This document shows, piece by piece, positions 8,188 through 16,038 of a stretch of DNA of 64,000 nucleotides (its first letter is position 1; every line of letters begins with the position of its first letter). Position numbers and translations under genes: made by a program. The stretch spans positions 4,278,001 through 4,342,000 of the forward strand of contig NZ_CP048115.1 in the NCBI RefSeq assembly GCF_010093045.1. The letters are read 5' to 3'. The DNA comes from Mucilaginibacter sp. 14171R-50 (GTDB lineage: Bacteria; Bacteroidota; Bacteroidia; Sphingobacteriales; Sphingobacteriaceae). The notes under the pieces were generated by a model that saw only the letters and a list, made by a program, of their open reading frames with translations, searched no databases and had not been told where the DNA came from.

Positions 8188-9729
8188 TTAGTGTTTACTT
8201 ATAGGAAACGCCGGAAATAATAAATTGGTATTGCTTACAAAGGCAATGTGCTTACTATCAGGCGACCACGAAGGCGTGTTGATAGTACCCTGGCCGCCAT
8301 ATAAATAGGCAACCACCTTTGACGGGCCGCCGCCAACCGGCATTACACGTATATAAACGTGTTTATAAAAGGGATGATCGCCCGGAGCTACTTCATTTTT
8401 AAGGAAGGTGATGTACACTATCCATTTGCCATCGGGCGATACATGCGGGAACCAGTTATTATAATCGTCGTTTGTTATTTGTGTTTGTTCGGTACCGTCG
8501 GCCTTCATGCGCCAAACCTGCATCAGGCCTGTACGTACCGAATTGAAGTAAATGTATTGGCCGTCGGGCGTGTATTCGGGGCCATCATCAAGGCCGGGGG
8601 TGTTAGTAAGCCTTTCTTCGGGGCCGCCGGCAACCGGCACGCGGTAAACGTCATATTCTTTATTGCGCTCGCCGCAAAACACCAGGTATTTGCCATCGGG
8701 CGACCAGCCGTGCATATAAGATGCGCCTTTGCCTGTTTCGGTAACCCTGCGTGGCTCGCCACCGGTAACCGGCACCACGTAACCTACCGAAGGTGCACCG
8801 TTATCGTTGTTACTGATGGTTAACCATTTGCCGTCAAATGATAATACATGGTCGTTGTTATTGCCTTTAGCCGAGCCGGTGTTCAACACGGCGGGCGTGT
8901 TGGTGGCCAGGTTATATTTATACAATAACCCCTCGCTGTTATATATAAGCGACTTGCCGTCCACCATCCAGTTTGGCGCCTGCAACGATTTTGGAGATTG
9001 ATAAATGATACGGCTGTTTTGCGTTTGCATATCCAGCACCTCTATGTTGCTGCCAAGGTATTGTTTATAGGCTACCAGGCTTGCAGGTGCAGGCACTACT
9101 ATCCGAACGTTATTAAAAACCGCCTTTTCTACCACGTTAGGATTGTGCGAGCACACAAAAATACCGACGTATACTTCATCGCCCAGATCGATATCAACCT
9201 TTTCTTCGGGGCCGAATACATCGCCTTTGCGGGCTACCGACATGGTATAGGTTTTGCCCTTTCGTTCTAACTGAATAACACCGGCTGCTGTTATACCTGA
9301 TTTTTGCTCCCTGGTGCTGTCGCCATCGGCGGCGCGGTACTGCAATGAGGTAAGCCCATCGCCATGCACAACCGCGTTAACATGCGCCGAGTTACCCGCC
9401 AATGATTTGCGCACCATTAAGCCGAATTTGCGGTGAGCCTCGGTACCCGTGCCAATAAAGGCGGCATTGGTACGCAATATAAAATCACCTTTCATGCGCT
9501 TCCATACAAAATGGAATTCGTCCTTATTAAACCAGATATTGGTACCTGAACCGGCAACCGTGTATTGCTGAGCGGCGGCATTGTAGATAACATTTCCCTT
9601 ATTTTTTACAGCACCTATATCGCCATTGCCATCAAATATGCCTACCGGCTTATTTTGCGCGAATGCTGCAGTAACAAATACTATACCTGCCAGCAAGCCG
9701 GCAAATACACAAGTGGTTTTTTTAAGCAT
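8188..9729 (-). CDS. TolB-like PD40 beta-propeller protein with N-terminal lectin-like domain
   Basis: A 513-aa secreted protein with signal peptide MLKKTTCVFAGLLAGIVFV...AFAQ. Residues of about 30-210 look like a laminin-G/concanavalin-like carbohydrate domain (FVWKRMKGDFILRT, HRKFGLMVRKSLAG). The C-terminal half carries repeated PD40 blades of the WSPDGKYLVF, YTPDGQYIYF, VSPDGKWIVY and WSPDSKHIAF type. It is the first gene of the minus-strand sugar-oxidation cluster. A role in binding or processing a glycoside is inferred from context; no catalytic residues are obvious. Confidence 0.8.
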   Translation of the reverse strand: MLKKTTCVFAGLLAGIVFVTAAFAQNKPVGIFDGNGDIGAVKNKGNVIYNAAAQQYTVAGSGTNIWFNKDEFHFVWKRMKGDFILRTNAAFIGTGTEAHRKFGLMVRKSLAGNSAHVNAVVHGDGLTSLQYRAADGDSTREQKSGITAAGVIQLERKGKTYTMSVARKGDVFGPEEKVDIDLGDEVYVGIFVCSHNPNVVEKAVFNNVRIVVPAPASLVAYKQYLGSNIEVLDMQTQNSRIIYQSPKSLQAPNWMVDGKSLIYNSEGLLYKYNLATNTPAVLNTGSAKGNNNDHVLSFDGKWLTISNNDNGAPSVGYVVPVTGGEPRRVTETGKGASYMHGWSPDGKYLVFCGERNKEYDVYRVPVAGGPEERLTNTPGLDDGPEYTPDGQYIYFNSVRTGLMQVWRMKADGTEQTQITNDDYNNWFPHVSPDGKWIVYITFLKNEVAPGDHPFYKHVYIRVMPVGGGPSKVVAYLYGGQGTINTPSWSPDSKHIAFVSNTNLLFPAFPISKH

Positions 9730-9818
9730 TGGCTTTTTTAGGGATTAGTTTAATTGGTTTGCCTAAGTTATATATTCATTTGTAAAAATCACAGTTTAGG
9801 CGTGGTTTTTAGACAAAA

Positions 9819-9842
9819 AAAGGGGCACTTGCGTGCCCCTTT
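9819..9842 (-). terminator. rho-independent terminator of the desaturase gene
   Basis: A 10-bp perfect stem (AAAGGGGCAC/GTGCCCCTTT) with a TTGC loop. Read on the minus strand, the stem is followed by a T run (from the AAAAAAA at 9815-9821). It lies about 40 bp past the desaturase stop codon. Confidence 0.85.
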
Positions 9843-9884
9843 CTCTCATCCCTTAAGATAAGGTTAAAAAAGTATCATTATTTG

Positions 9885-10970
9885 TTAAATACCTTCAGTT
9901 GCAAATATTTGCTTGCCGGTAGTAGGGCAAAACACGGGTTCGGCAATCAGCTTAACACCTGGTTTGATATATTCTTTATAAAATTGCTTCTTTGAATCGT
10001 GATAATGGCTGATAGCGCCAATCATGTGCATAAATTTGATGTAGTACCACGCGCTGTCGACCTGGTAAGGTTTAAAGCCCGAACGCGCGCTTTTAGGAAA
10101 CAGGTGGTGGTTGTTATGCCATTCGCCGGCCACAATACCCGGCCAAAGCTGGTTAACCGACATATCCTTGCGGTTATGATCAATACCCTCGCGGCGCTTG
10201 TCCTGCCCCTTGCCGTGGCCTTCGTAGTTAAAGGTACGCACGCCAACGGCCCAAAAACCGGCAGCGCCAAATATGGCACAAGCCAGGCCCATGCCGCCAA
10301 GCAGGTAAAAAGCGGCAAACCAAAACGCCCAGTTGGCAATAACACCCAATATCATGTGGAATGGGTTTGCCACCGAGCCCCATTTTTTATATTGGGCATA
10401 AGTATTACAGGTAACACCTGTGTGTTTCATTAAGGTAAGGCAGCGGTTGTACCCTTTTTCGTCAAGGTTACGGTTAACGGGCTGGTGATTTGCATCTGCC
10501 AAAAAGCAATACAGGAAACCACCCTGCGCGTTATAAGGGTCGCCGGGGGTGTCAGACAATGCGTGGTGTACGTGGTGCGATATGGCGTATATCTCTTCGG
10601 GGATGATTTTCAGGGTAAGATTTTGCGTAATAAACCGCCAAAAGTTATTCCTGAATTTAAAAGCGCCATGCGTGCAGTACCTGTGATACCATATGGTACC
10701 ATGCGTACCCATTACCATCATGCTGTAAACAAAGGCTATAATTAAGCCTGTTATAGTGAAATATTTAAAAGCAAAAAGGAACAGGAATGGCGCCAAACAA
10801 AACACCATAGCCCAGCTTGTAAACGAAAGCCAGTTTTTTTTGTCTTTAAATATATTTAGCCTTGAAAAAAATTCAGAGAAGATTTGTTTTGGGGTGGGCT
10901 TAGACAGGTTGCCGTTAGCATCTTTCCATCCGTATGACGGTTCCTGTAGCACATCGTGTATAAATGCCAT
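9885..10970 (-). CDS. acyl-CoA/fatty acid desaturase
   Basis: A 361-aa integral membrane di-iron desaturase. The three histidine boxes are all present: HRYCTH, HHVHH and HNNHH, in the order and spacing of delta-9 (stearoyl-CoA-like) desaturases. Hydrophobic segments lie around residues 50-95 and 205-240. It introduces a double bond into membrane acyl chains using O2 and an electron donor. The gene is monocistronic, with its own terminator (9819-9842) and a 250-bp gap to the divergent gene on the other side. Confidence 0.92.
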   Translation of the reverse strand: MAFIHDVLQEPSYGWKDANGNLSKPTPKQIFSEFFSRLNIFKDKKNWLSFTSWAMVFCLAPFLFLFAFKYFTITGLIIAFVYSMMVMGTHGTIWYHRYCTHGAFKFRNNFWRFITQNLTLKIIPEEIYAISHHVHHALSDTPGDPYNAQGGFLYCFLADANHQPVNRNLDEKGYNRCLTLMKHTGVTCNTYAQYKKWGSVANPFHMILGVIANWAFWFAAFYLLGGMGLACAIFGAAGFWAVGVRTFNYEGHGKGQDKRREGIDHNRKDMSVNQLWPGIVAGEWHNNHHLFPKSARSGFKPYQVDSAWYYIKFMHMIGAISHYHDSKKQFYKEYIKPGVKLIAEPVFCPTTGKQIFATEGI

Positions 10971-11221
10971 TTAGTAGCGGGATTTAATTTTAATCAAAAC
11001 GTTTATAAGGGGGTTTACGGAATAAAGATACTCAAAGTTTTCTAAAGATGTTAAAAAAATTAAAGAATAATTAATTTGTCAGTGTAATGTCTGGCACTTA
11101 GCATGATACATACTCACGGGGTTAAACTTATTGCTGCCTTCATTGTCATATATACAACTGTAACGTTATAATACCGGCAGCGTTGATGCCATGGTTGGTT
11201 AGCTTTACTTATATTTAGGGC

Positions 11222-11650
11222 ATGGATACCACAGATCAGATCTATACATCAAAAAAAGGTTTTGTCATTTACTGCGTTTTGGGGTTGATTTCCATAATGC
11301 TGGTAAGCTACTGCTTTCACAAGCTTTACCTGCCGGCAATACTTTGTTTTGCGGCAACAGGTATAATTATTTTGCCGATAGTATTTAATACCAATTATAC
11401 CATTACCGGCACCGGTAATTTGAAAGTTCGCTGTGGCTTTTTTGTGAACCTGACCATACCGGTTGCCGATATCAAAAAGATAACGCCCTGCAAAACTATA
11501 TTAAGCGCGCCTGCCCTTTCATTCGACAGGCTGGAAGTATTTTATAATAAATACGACTCTGTGGTGATTTCGCCGGTAAATGCCGACGATTTTATTGCAA
11601 AATTACAAGCGCTAAACCCGGCTATTGAGTATACCCATAACGCAAGCTAA
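11222..11650 (+). CDS. PH-domain-like small membrane protein
   Basis: A 142-aa protein with two N-terminal transmembrane helices (about residues 14-55). A short beta-rich soluble part follows, containing GFFVNLTIPVADIKKI and LSFDRLEVFYNKYDSVVISP, which fits the bacterial PH domain family bPH_6. Its function is unknown; such proteins sit in the inner membrane. The next gene begins 16 bp downstream, so they probably form an operon. Confidence 0.7.
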   Translation: MDTTDQIYTSKKGFVIYCVLGLISIMLVSYCFHKLYLPAILCFAATGIIILPIVFNTNYTITGTGNLKVRCGFFVNLTIPVADIKKITPCKTILSAPALSFDRLEVFYNKYDSVVISPVNADDFIAKLQALNPAIEYTHNAS

Positions 11651-11666
11651 AACCTCTTATTTACAA

Positions 11667-12365
11667 ATGCTAAAACGCTACTTATTATTATTCGCGACCG
11701 TTTTTTTTATTAACCAGTGTTTAGGGCAGGACACCATCCAGGTAAAACGGAAATTGTCTAACCAGGTAACCGAAGTGTTCACGGTATTAAAAAGCAATGT
11801 TAATATAAGGCATGGATCGTTCCGCGCCCTTTATAAAAACAAGGTGCCGGTTGCCAGCGGCACATATGGCAACGATAAGCGTGTTGGTTTATGGCGGTTT
11901 TACAACCCCGCAGGCGTAGTGCTGCAAACTTATGATTATAGCCATAGCCGCTTATTTTACGAAGCGCCTGAGGACAGTACATCACATCTTTCTTACCTGG
12001 TAGATAAGGAACTTAAAGCCGGCGACAGGGTTATAAAACCTATAAAGATAGGCAGCACATTTTATGGTTATCTGCCCTATTTAACATTGTTTAAACTGCC
12101 TAAAGATCTTGACTTTTACCGGAACCAGCTTACTGCGGTGGTAGAATTGCTGGTAAGCCCTGGTGGCAGGCTTGCCGACTATAAAGTAAACTTTTACATA
12201 GGTGATATTTCGACTACACCTTTCAGAACCATCAACATGAACCTGAAACTGCCCGACCCCGCCTACCTGATGTTTATACCCGCCCGGTTAAATGACGAAC
12301 CTATAGCATCTACCATAAAAATAAGATGCGTGGTGAACGGTGCCGGCCATCTTGATTTTGAATAA
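11667..12365 (+). CDS. secreted protein of unknown function
   Basis: Starting at the ATG at 11667, the 232-aa product has a good signal peptide (MLKRYLLLFATVFFINQCLGQ). A longer in-frame start at 11625 would overlap the previous gene and put residues before the signal, so it was not chosen. The region around FRALYKNKVPVASGTYGNDKRVGLWRFY resembles MORN/toxin-antitoxin-antidote-type repeats (variants of GxxxxGxWxxY), and the C-terminal half resembles a periplasmic TonB-C-like fold only loosely. No family is assigned with confidence. Confidence 0.75.
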   Translation: MLKRYLLLFATVFFINQCLGQDTIQVKRKLSNQVTEVFTVLKSNVNIRHGSFRALYKNKVPVASGTYGNDKRVGLWRFYNPAGVVLQTYDYSHSRLFYEAPEDSTSHLSYLVDKELKAGDRVIKPIKIGSTFYGYLPYLTLFKLPKDLDFYRNQLTAVVELLVSPGGRLADYKVNFYIGDISTTPFRTINMNLKLPDPAYLMFIPARLNDEPIASTIKIRCVVNGAGHLDFE

Positions 12366-12378
12366 GGATTTGATAGCC

Positions 12379-12422
12379 ATAAACAGCAAGAGACGCGAAG
12401 CTTCGCGTCTCTTGCTGTTTAT
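12379..12422. terminator. 44-bp perfect palindrome between convergent genes
   Basis: AACAGCAAGAGACGCGAAG reads straight into its reverse complement with no loop, extending to a perfect 44-bp palindrome. It lies between genes converging from both sides (ends 12365 and 12435). It probably works as a bidirectional terminator or transcript-end hairpin; the exact symmetry also suggests a dispersed palindromic repeat. Confidence 0.75.
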
Positions 12423-12434
12423 ATGCTGCTGCTA

Positions 12435-12935
12435 TTAATGTGCATGATGACCATCCGGGCCGTGCGCGTGGCCGTGCGATAACTCTTCGGGAGTTGCAGG
12501 GCGCACATTTAGGATCTCGCCTTTAAAGTGCAGTTCCTGGCCTGCCATAGGGTGGTTAAGATCCACAATTACTGAATCCTCGGTAACCGAAACAACCTGG
12601 CCCTGAAAACGGTTGCCATTGTTGTCCTGCAAAGGTAAAACCTCGCCTATTTGCGGCAGGTCCTGCCCCTGAAACATCTCTTTTGGCAGGTTAGCTACGG
12701 CTTCTTCATCAAATTCGCCATAACCTTCTGCTGCTGATATGCGGAAATCGTAAGTATCCCCGGTTGACAGAGTACTTAATTCTTCTTCAAATTTTGGTAT
12801 CATTTGCCCTGCACCAAACAAAAAAGTTAAGGGCTGCTCCTGGGTTGCGCTTTCCTGTAAACCTTCTGTCCCGTCTTCTTTTTTTACATACAGGTCGTAT
12901 GTTAATGACACTACGTGTTGTGGTTGAATTTTCAT
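12435..12935 (-). CDS. slyD: FKBP-type peptidyl-prolyl isomerase, SlyD-like
   Basis: A 166-aa cytoplasmic FKBP with an inserted IF chaperone domain. The FKBP core motifs are VSLTYDLYVK, FLFGAGQMIPKFEEEL and DLNHPMAGQELHFKGEI. The tail is histidine-rich (HGHAHGPDGHHAH), as in metal-binding SlyD proteins. It catalyses prolyl cis-trans isomerisation and assists folding, and may bind nickel or other metals. It is single, with a palindromic terminator downstream. Confidence 0.9.
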   Translation of the reverse strand: MKIQPQHVVSLTYDLYVKKEDGTEGLQESATQEQPLTFLFGAGQMIPKFEEELSTLSTGDTYDFRISAAEGYGEFDEEAVANLPKEMFQGQDLPQIGEVLPLQDNNGNRFQGQVVSVTEDSVIVDLNHPMAGQELHFKGEILNVRPATPEELSHGHAHGPDGHHAH

Positions 12936-12966
12936 CGGTATTATTTGTTTTTTAAGTGATGAAGCT

Positions 12967-13014
12967 ATTATGAGCTGTTTACCTGTTCCGGTTTATGACC
13001 GTTTGGCTCATAAT
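12967..13014. repeat. 9-bp inverted repeat upstream of slyD
   Basis: ATTATGAGC and GCTCATAAT face each other across 30 bp in the 167-bp gap before slyD. A second small GC hairpin (CCGGC GTTA GCCGG) lies near 13050-13065 and could end the upstream minus-strand gene. Function unknown. Confidence 0.35.
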
Positions 13015-13102
13015 GGTTACATCTAATAATTGTTTTAAAGGCTTGAACTCCATCCCGGCGTTAGCCGGAGTTATCTCAATACCTGTTTATTTGTATAAGG
13101 AA

Positions 13103-15106
13103 TTAATTATTTATTTGTTTTAACGCGTCCGTGATATTGTACACCGGCAGGCCGCAGGTTTTATCCCTGCATACAAATATCCGGGTATCGCTGTTAAACC
13201 TTTCAGCCAGCAAAGGTAAACTTCCATCCTTACCTCCCAACATTATTTTATTGGGGATGTAATTTTGTTCCATTTCAACACGCTTTGCTTCGGCATCGTT
13301 ACCGGTAATGGCCACCTCATAGGTGCCGAAAACTTCGTCGAGCAGCAGCATGGTCCAGTTTGCATAAGCCGTACTGTATTTTGCCAGGTGGGGCACAATA
13401 TTTCGCAGTAATTGTGCCGATACCTCCAGGTAACCTTCGTTATCAAAAAACAGTCCCAGTTTTTTAAGGTTACGCGCCATAACCGAGTTTGAAGCAGGGA
13501 TCACCCCATCCATAATTTCAGATTTACGGGCGATGAGTTGCTCGTTGTTATCGGCTGTGTAGTAAAATATGCCGCCATCTGCATTGTAATAATGTGCAAG
13601 GGTATAGTCGGTCAGCTTCTGGGCCTGTATCAGCCAGTCCTCGTTAAAGGTAACTTCGTACAGGGCTATAAACGCGTCGATGACGTTGGCATAATCATCA
13701 AGAAAAGTGGCCGCATCATCCTTGCCGTCCCTTTTATATACCCTTGAAAGTTTGGCACCATTTAGCATTTTATCATTTATAAACTCCGCGTTCTTCAATG
13801 CCAGCGTTAAATATTCGGGTTTATTAAAAGCACGATAAGCTTCGCAAAGGCCTTTCAGCATCAGTCCGTTCCATGATGCTAATATCTTATTATCCAGACC
13901 CGGGCGCACGCGTTTGCCGCGGGCTTCTAAAACTTTTTGGCGGGCAGTGTTAATCCGTCTCGTCAGTTCCTCAACGGCCAGGCCCAGCTTTTCAGCCAGT
14001 TCTGCATCCTCCTCGCGGCGGAAGAAAACGTTGGATGCCTCTTCTTCCCAGTTGCCGCCTTCGGTAACATGGTAGTAGATATTGAACAGGTCGGCATCAT
14101 TGCCTAAAATCTCTTCAATTTCAGCTTTGGTAAAAATGTAAAACTTACCCTCCTTGCCTTCGCTATCGGCATCCAGCGCCGAGTAAAAACCATTTTCGGG
14201 CGATGTTAGCTCGCGGCTTACAAATGCGACGATCTCGTCGGCGATGGTTTGGTACAGCGGGTTGGGGTTCCAGGTGTGGGCTTCGGCATACAGGCTAAGT
14301 AACTGGCCATTATCATACAGCATTTTTTCGAAGTGGGGCACATGCCAAACCCCGTCGACCGCGTAACGGGCAAAGCCGCCGCCGATATGGTCGTAAATAC
14401 CGCCAAAGGCCATTTTTTTTAAGGTTAGCCTAACATTTTCTGCAATGCCCTCATCCTTCATCAGGTGGGCATAACGCATTAAAAACTGCACATTGGCTGG
14501 CATCGGGAATTTTGGCGCCCCGCCAAAACCACCTTCCACCGGGTCGATATACCGGCGCCAGGTGGTCATAATGGTTTCCAGGTCGGCTTTAGTATATTCA
14601 GGCTGCTCGGCAACAAAAGCCACCGATTCGTATTGTTTAATGCCTTCGGTCAGTCGCACAGCGTATTCTTCGGCTTCTTCGGGTTTGGTCTTGTAAAAAT
14701 CGGCCAGGTTTAACAGCAGCGATGCCCAGTCATTCTTACGGAAGTAAGTGCCGCCATAAATAGGCCGCTGGTCGGGCAGGCAAATGCAGTTTAGGGGCCA
14801 GCCACCACGGCCACTCATCAATTGGATAGCGCTCATGTAGATCTGGTCAACATCCGGGCGCTCTTCCCTATCCACTTTAATGCACACAAAATATTCATTC
14901 ATAACTGCGGCCACGCTTTCGTCCTCAAAGCTTTCGTGTTCCATTACGTGACACCAGTGGCAGGCCGAGTAGCCAATGCTCACCAATATCAGTTTATTCT
15001 CGTCCTTTGCTTTTTGCAGGGCTTCGGTACCCCAGGGGTACCAGTTGACCGGGTTGTTGGCATGCTGCAGTAAATATGGCGAGGTGGAGTTGGCAAGCTT
15101 GTTCAT
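13103..15106 (-). CDS. thioredoxin domain-containing protein (DUF255 / YyaL-like)
   Basis: A 667-aa protein. The N-terminal DUF255 thioredoxin-like domain has the family signature NPVNWYPW and a CxxC in SACHWCHVMEHESFED. The long remainder is an alpha/alpha toroid similar to N-acylglucosamine 2-epimerase/glycoside hydrolase folds (GGIYDHIGGGFARYAVD, HFEKMLYDNGQLL, DADSEGKEGKFY). Homologues are widespread (SSP411/spermatogenesis-associated protein 20 family), but the biochemical role is unsettled. Length and domain order are typical of the family. No signal peptide is visible, so it is cytoplasmic. Confidence 0.9.
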   Translation of the reverse strand: MNKLANSTSPYLLQHANNPVNWYPWGTEALQKAKDENKLILVSIGYSACHWCHVMEHESFEDESVAAVMNEYFVCIKVDREERPDVDQIYMSAIQLMSGRGGWPLNCICLPDQRPIYGGTYFRKNDWASLLLNLADFYKTKPEEAEEYAVRLTEGIKQYESVAFVAEQPEYTKADLETIMTTWRRYIDPVEGGFGGAPKFPMPANVQFLMRYAHLMKDEGIAENVRLTLKKMAFGGIYDHIGGGFARYAVDGVWHVPHFEKMLYDNGQLLSLYAEAHTWNPNPLYQTIADEIVAFVSRELTSPENGFYSALDADSEGKEGKFYIFTKAEIEEILGNDADLFNIYYHVTEGGNWEEEASNVFFRREEDAELAEKLGLAVEELTRRINTARQKVLEARGKRVRPGLDNKILASWNGLMLKGLCEAYRAFNKPEYLTLALKNAEFINDKMLNGAKLSRVYKRDGKDDAATFLDDYANVIDAFIALYEVTFNEDWLIQAQKLTDYTLAHYYNADGGIFYYTADNNEQLIARKSEIMDGVIPASNSVMARNLKKLGLFFDNEGYLEVSAQLLRNIVPHLAKYSTAYANWTMLLLDEVFGTYEVAITGNDAEAKRVEMEQNYIPNKIMLGGKDGSLPLLAERFNSDTRIFVCRDKTCGLPVYNITDALKQINN

Positions 15107-15224
15107 GGGTGGTGGATGTTGTACTTAGATAATTGGCTAAATTGTTAATTGTTTTGAGGATGTGCAAATCGCAGTGCTTCATTGTTACCCACCTTTACTC
15201 ACCCGGTCATCGCTTCACCCGACC

Positions 15225-15291
15225 ACCCTCTCTGCTGCGCAAAGAGGGTCGAAAAATCTTCTCCTCACCCTCTTTGCGCAGCAGAGAGGGT
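15225..15291. repeat. perfect 25-bp inverted repeat (MITE-like)
   Basis: ACCCTCTCTGCTGCGCAAAG...GGGT at 15225-15249 and its exact reverse complement at 15267-15291, separated by 17 bp. Looser outer symmetry (CTCACCC near 15199 and GGGTGAG near 15310) suggests the whole unit is about 120 bp. It fills the divergent gap between the DUF255 gene and the gene at 15352. Confidence 0.7.
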
Positions 15292-15351
15292 CGCGCACGT
15301 AGTGCCGCGGGGTGAGTCGACCGATAATTTGCTATATTCACAAAACTAAAC

Positions 15352-15747
15352 ATGTCTGATACCACCAAACTCAAAGCCGCCAAAACCATTATGTTCCTGG
15401 CAGCTGTTTATAACATTTTCTGGGGCATAATTATCTCCGCCTGGCCGCAAGTTATCCTGTTTGGCAACCCGCCTACCGATTTCCTCCTCATTATTCTGCG
15501 CTGTGTAGGGATGCTGGTTGGCGTTTACGGCATTGCTTATTACTTTGCATCTAAAGACCCGGTTGCTTACTGGCCGCTAATATTGGTTGGCTTTATCGGC
15601 AAAGTGCTGGGGCCTATCGGCTCGGTATATTACATCTGGCTGGGCAAGCTCGCACCGTCCTTTTTTTGGGTAAACGTTTGGAACGATATCATCTGGCTGC
15701 TGCCCTTCGGTTGGATAATTTACCAGGCTGTGAAAAAAAGCTTATAA
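15352..15747 (+). CDS. small four-helix membrane protein, unknown function
   Basis: A 131-aa, strongly hydrophobic protein with about four transmembrane segments (starting near IMFLAAVYNIFWGIIIS, LLIILRCVGMLVGVYGIAYY, YWPLILVGFIGKVLGPIG and NDIIWLLPFGWIIY). Similar small membrane proteins are common in Bacteroidota and have no established activity. The 291 bp after it, up to the helicase gene, contain no convincing gene. Confidence 0.65.
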   Translation: MSDTTKLKAAKTIMFLAAVYNIFWGIIISAWPQVILFGNPPTDFLLIILRCVGMLVGVYGIAYYFASKDPVAYWPLILVGFIGKVLGPIGSVYYIWLGKLAPSFFWVNVWNDIIWLLPFGWIIYQAVKKSL

Positions 15748-16038
15748 ACCCCACCGGAATAACTCAAACCTGACTGCAATTCTTTTTTGGCAAAAACGGG
15801 CCTAAACTAATACAAGTTAAACACATGAAAGCCGTTTCAGGGCCGCATTTGTCCTTAAAAAGGCCGTTTGGTGGCGCTCATATTTCAGCGAAATTTCAAC
15901 TATAAAGAAACGTGGTTTTTCCCCGGCGAATGCTGAACGTTGATAAGATTAGGCGTCGTGGAAAATTTCAGTTGCCAATTTATTTAGCTTTCCCGAGCAA
16001 AACACTAATTTCGCGGTACAAGAAAAGAGGAACTGGAT

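Noticed and set aside
15748..16038. Small frames upstream of the helicase gene
   Set aside because: The 73-aa frame at 15912 overlaps the helicase start, is very basic and has no recognisable features.
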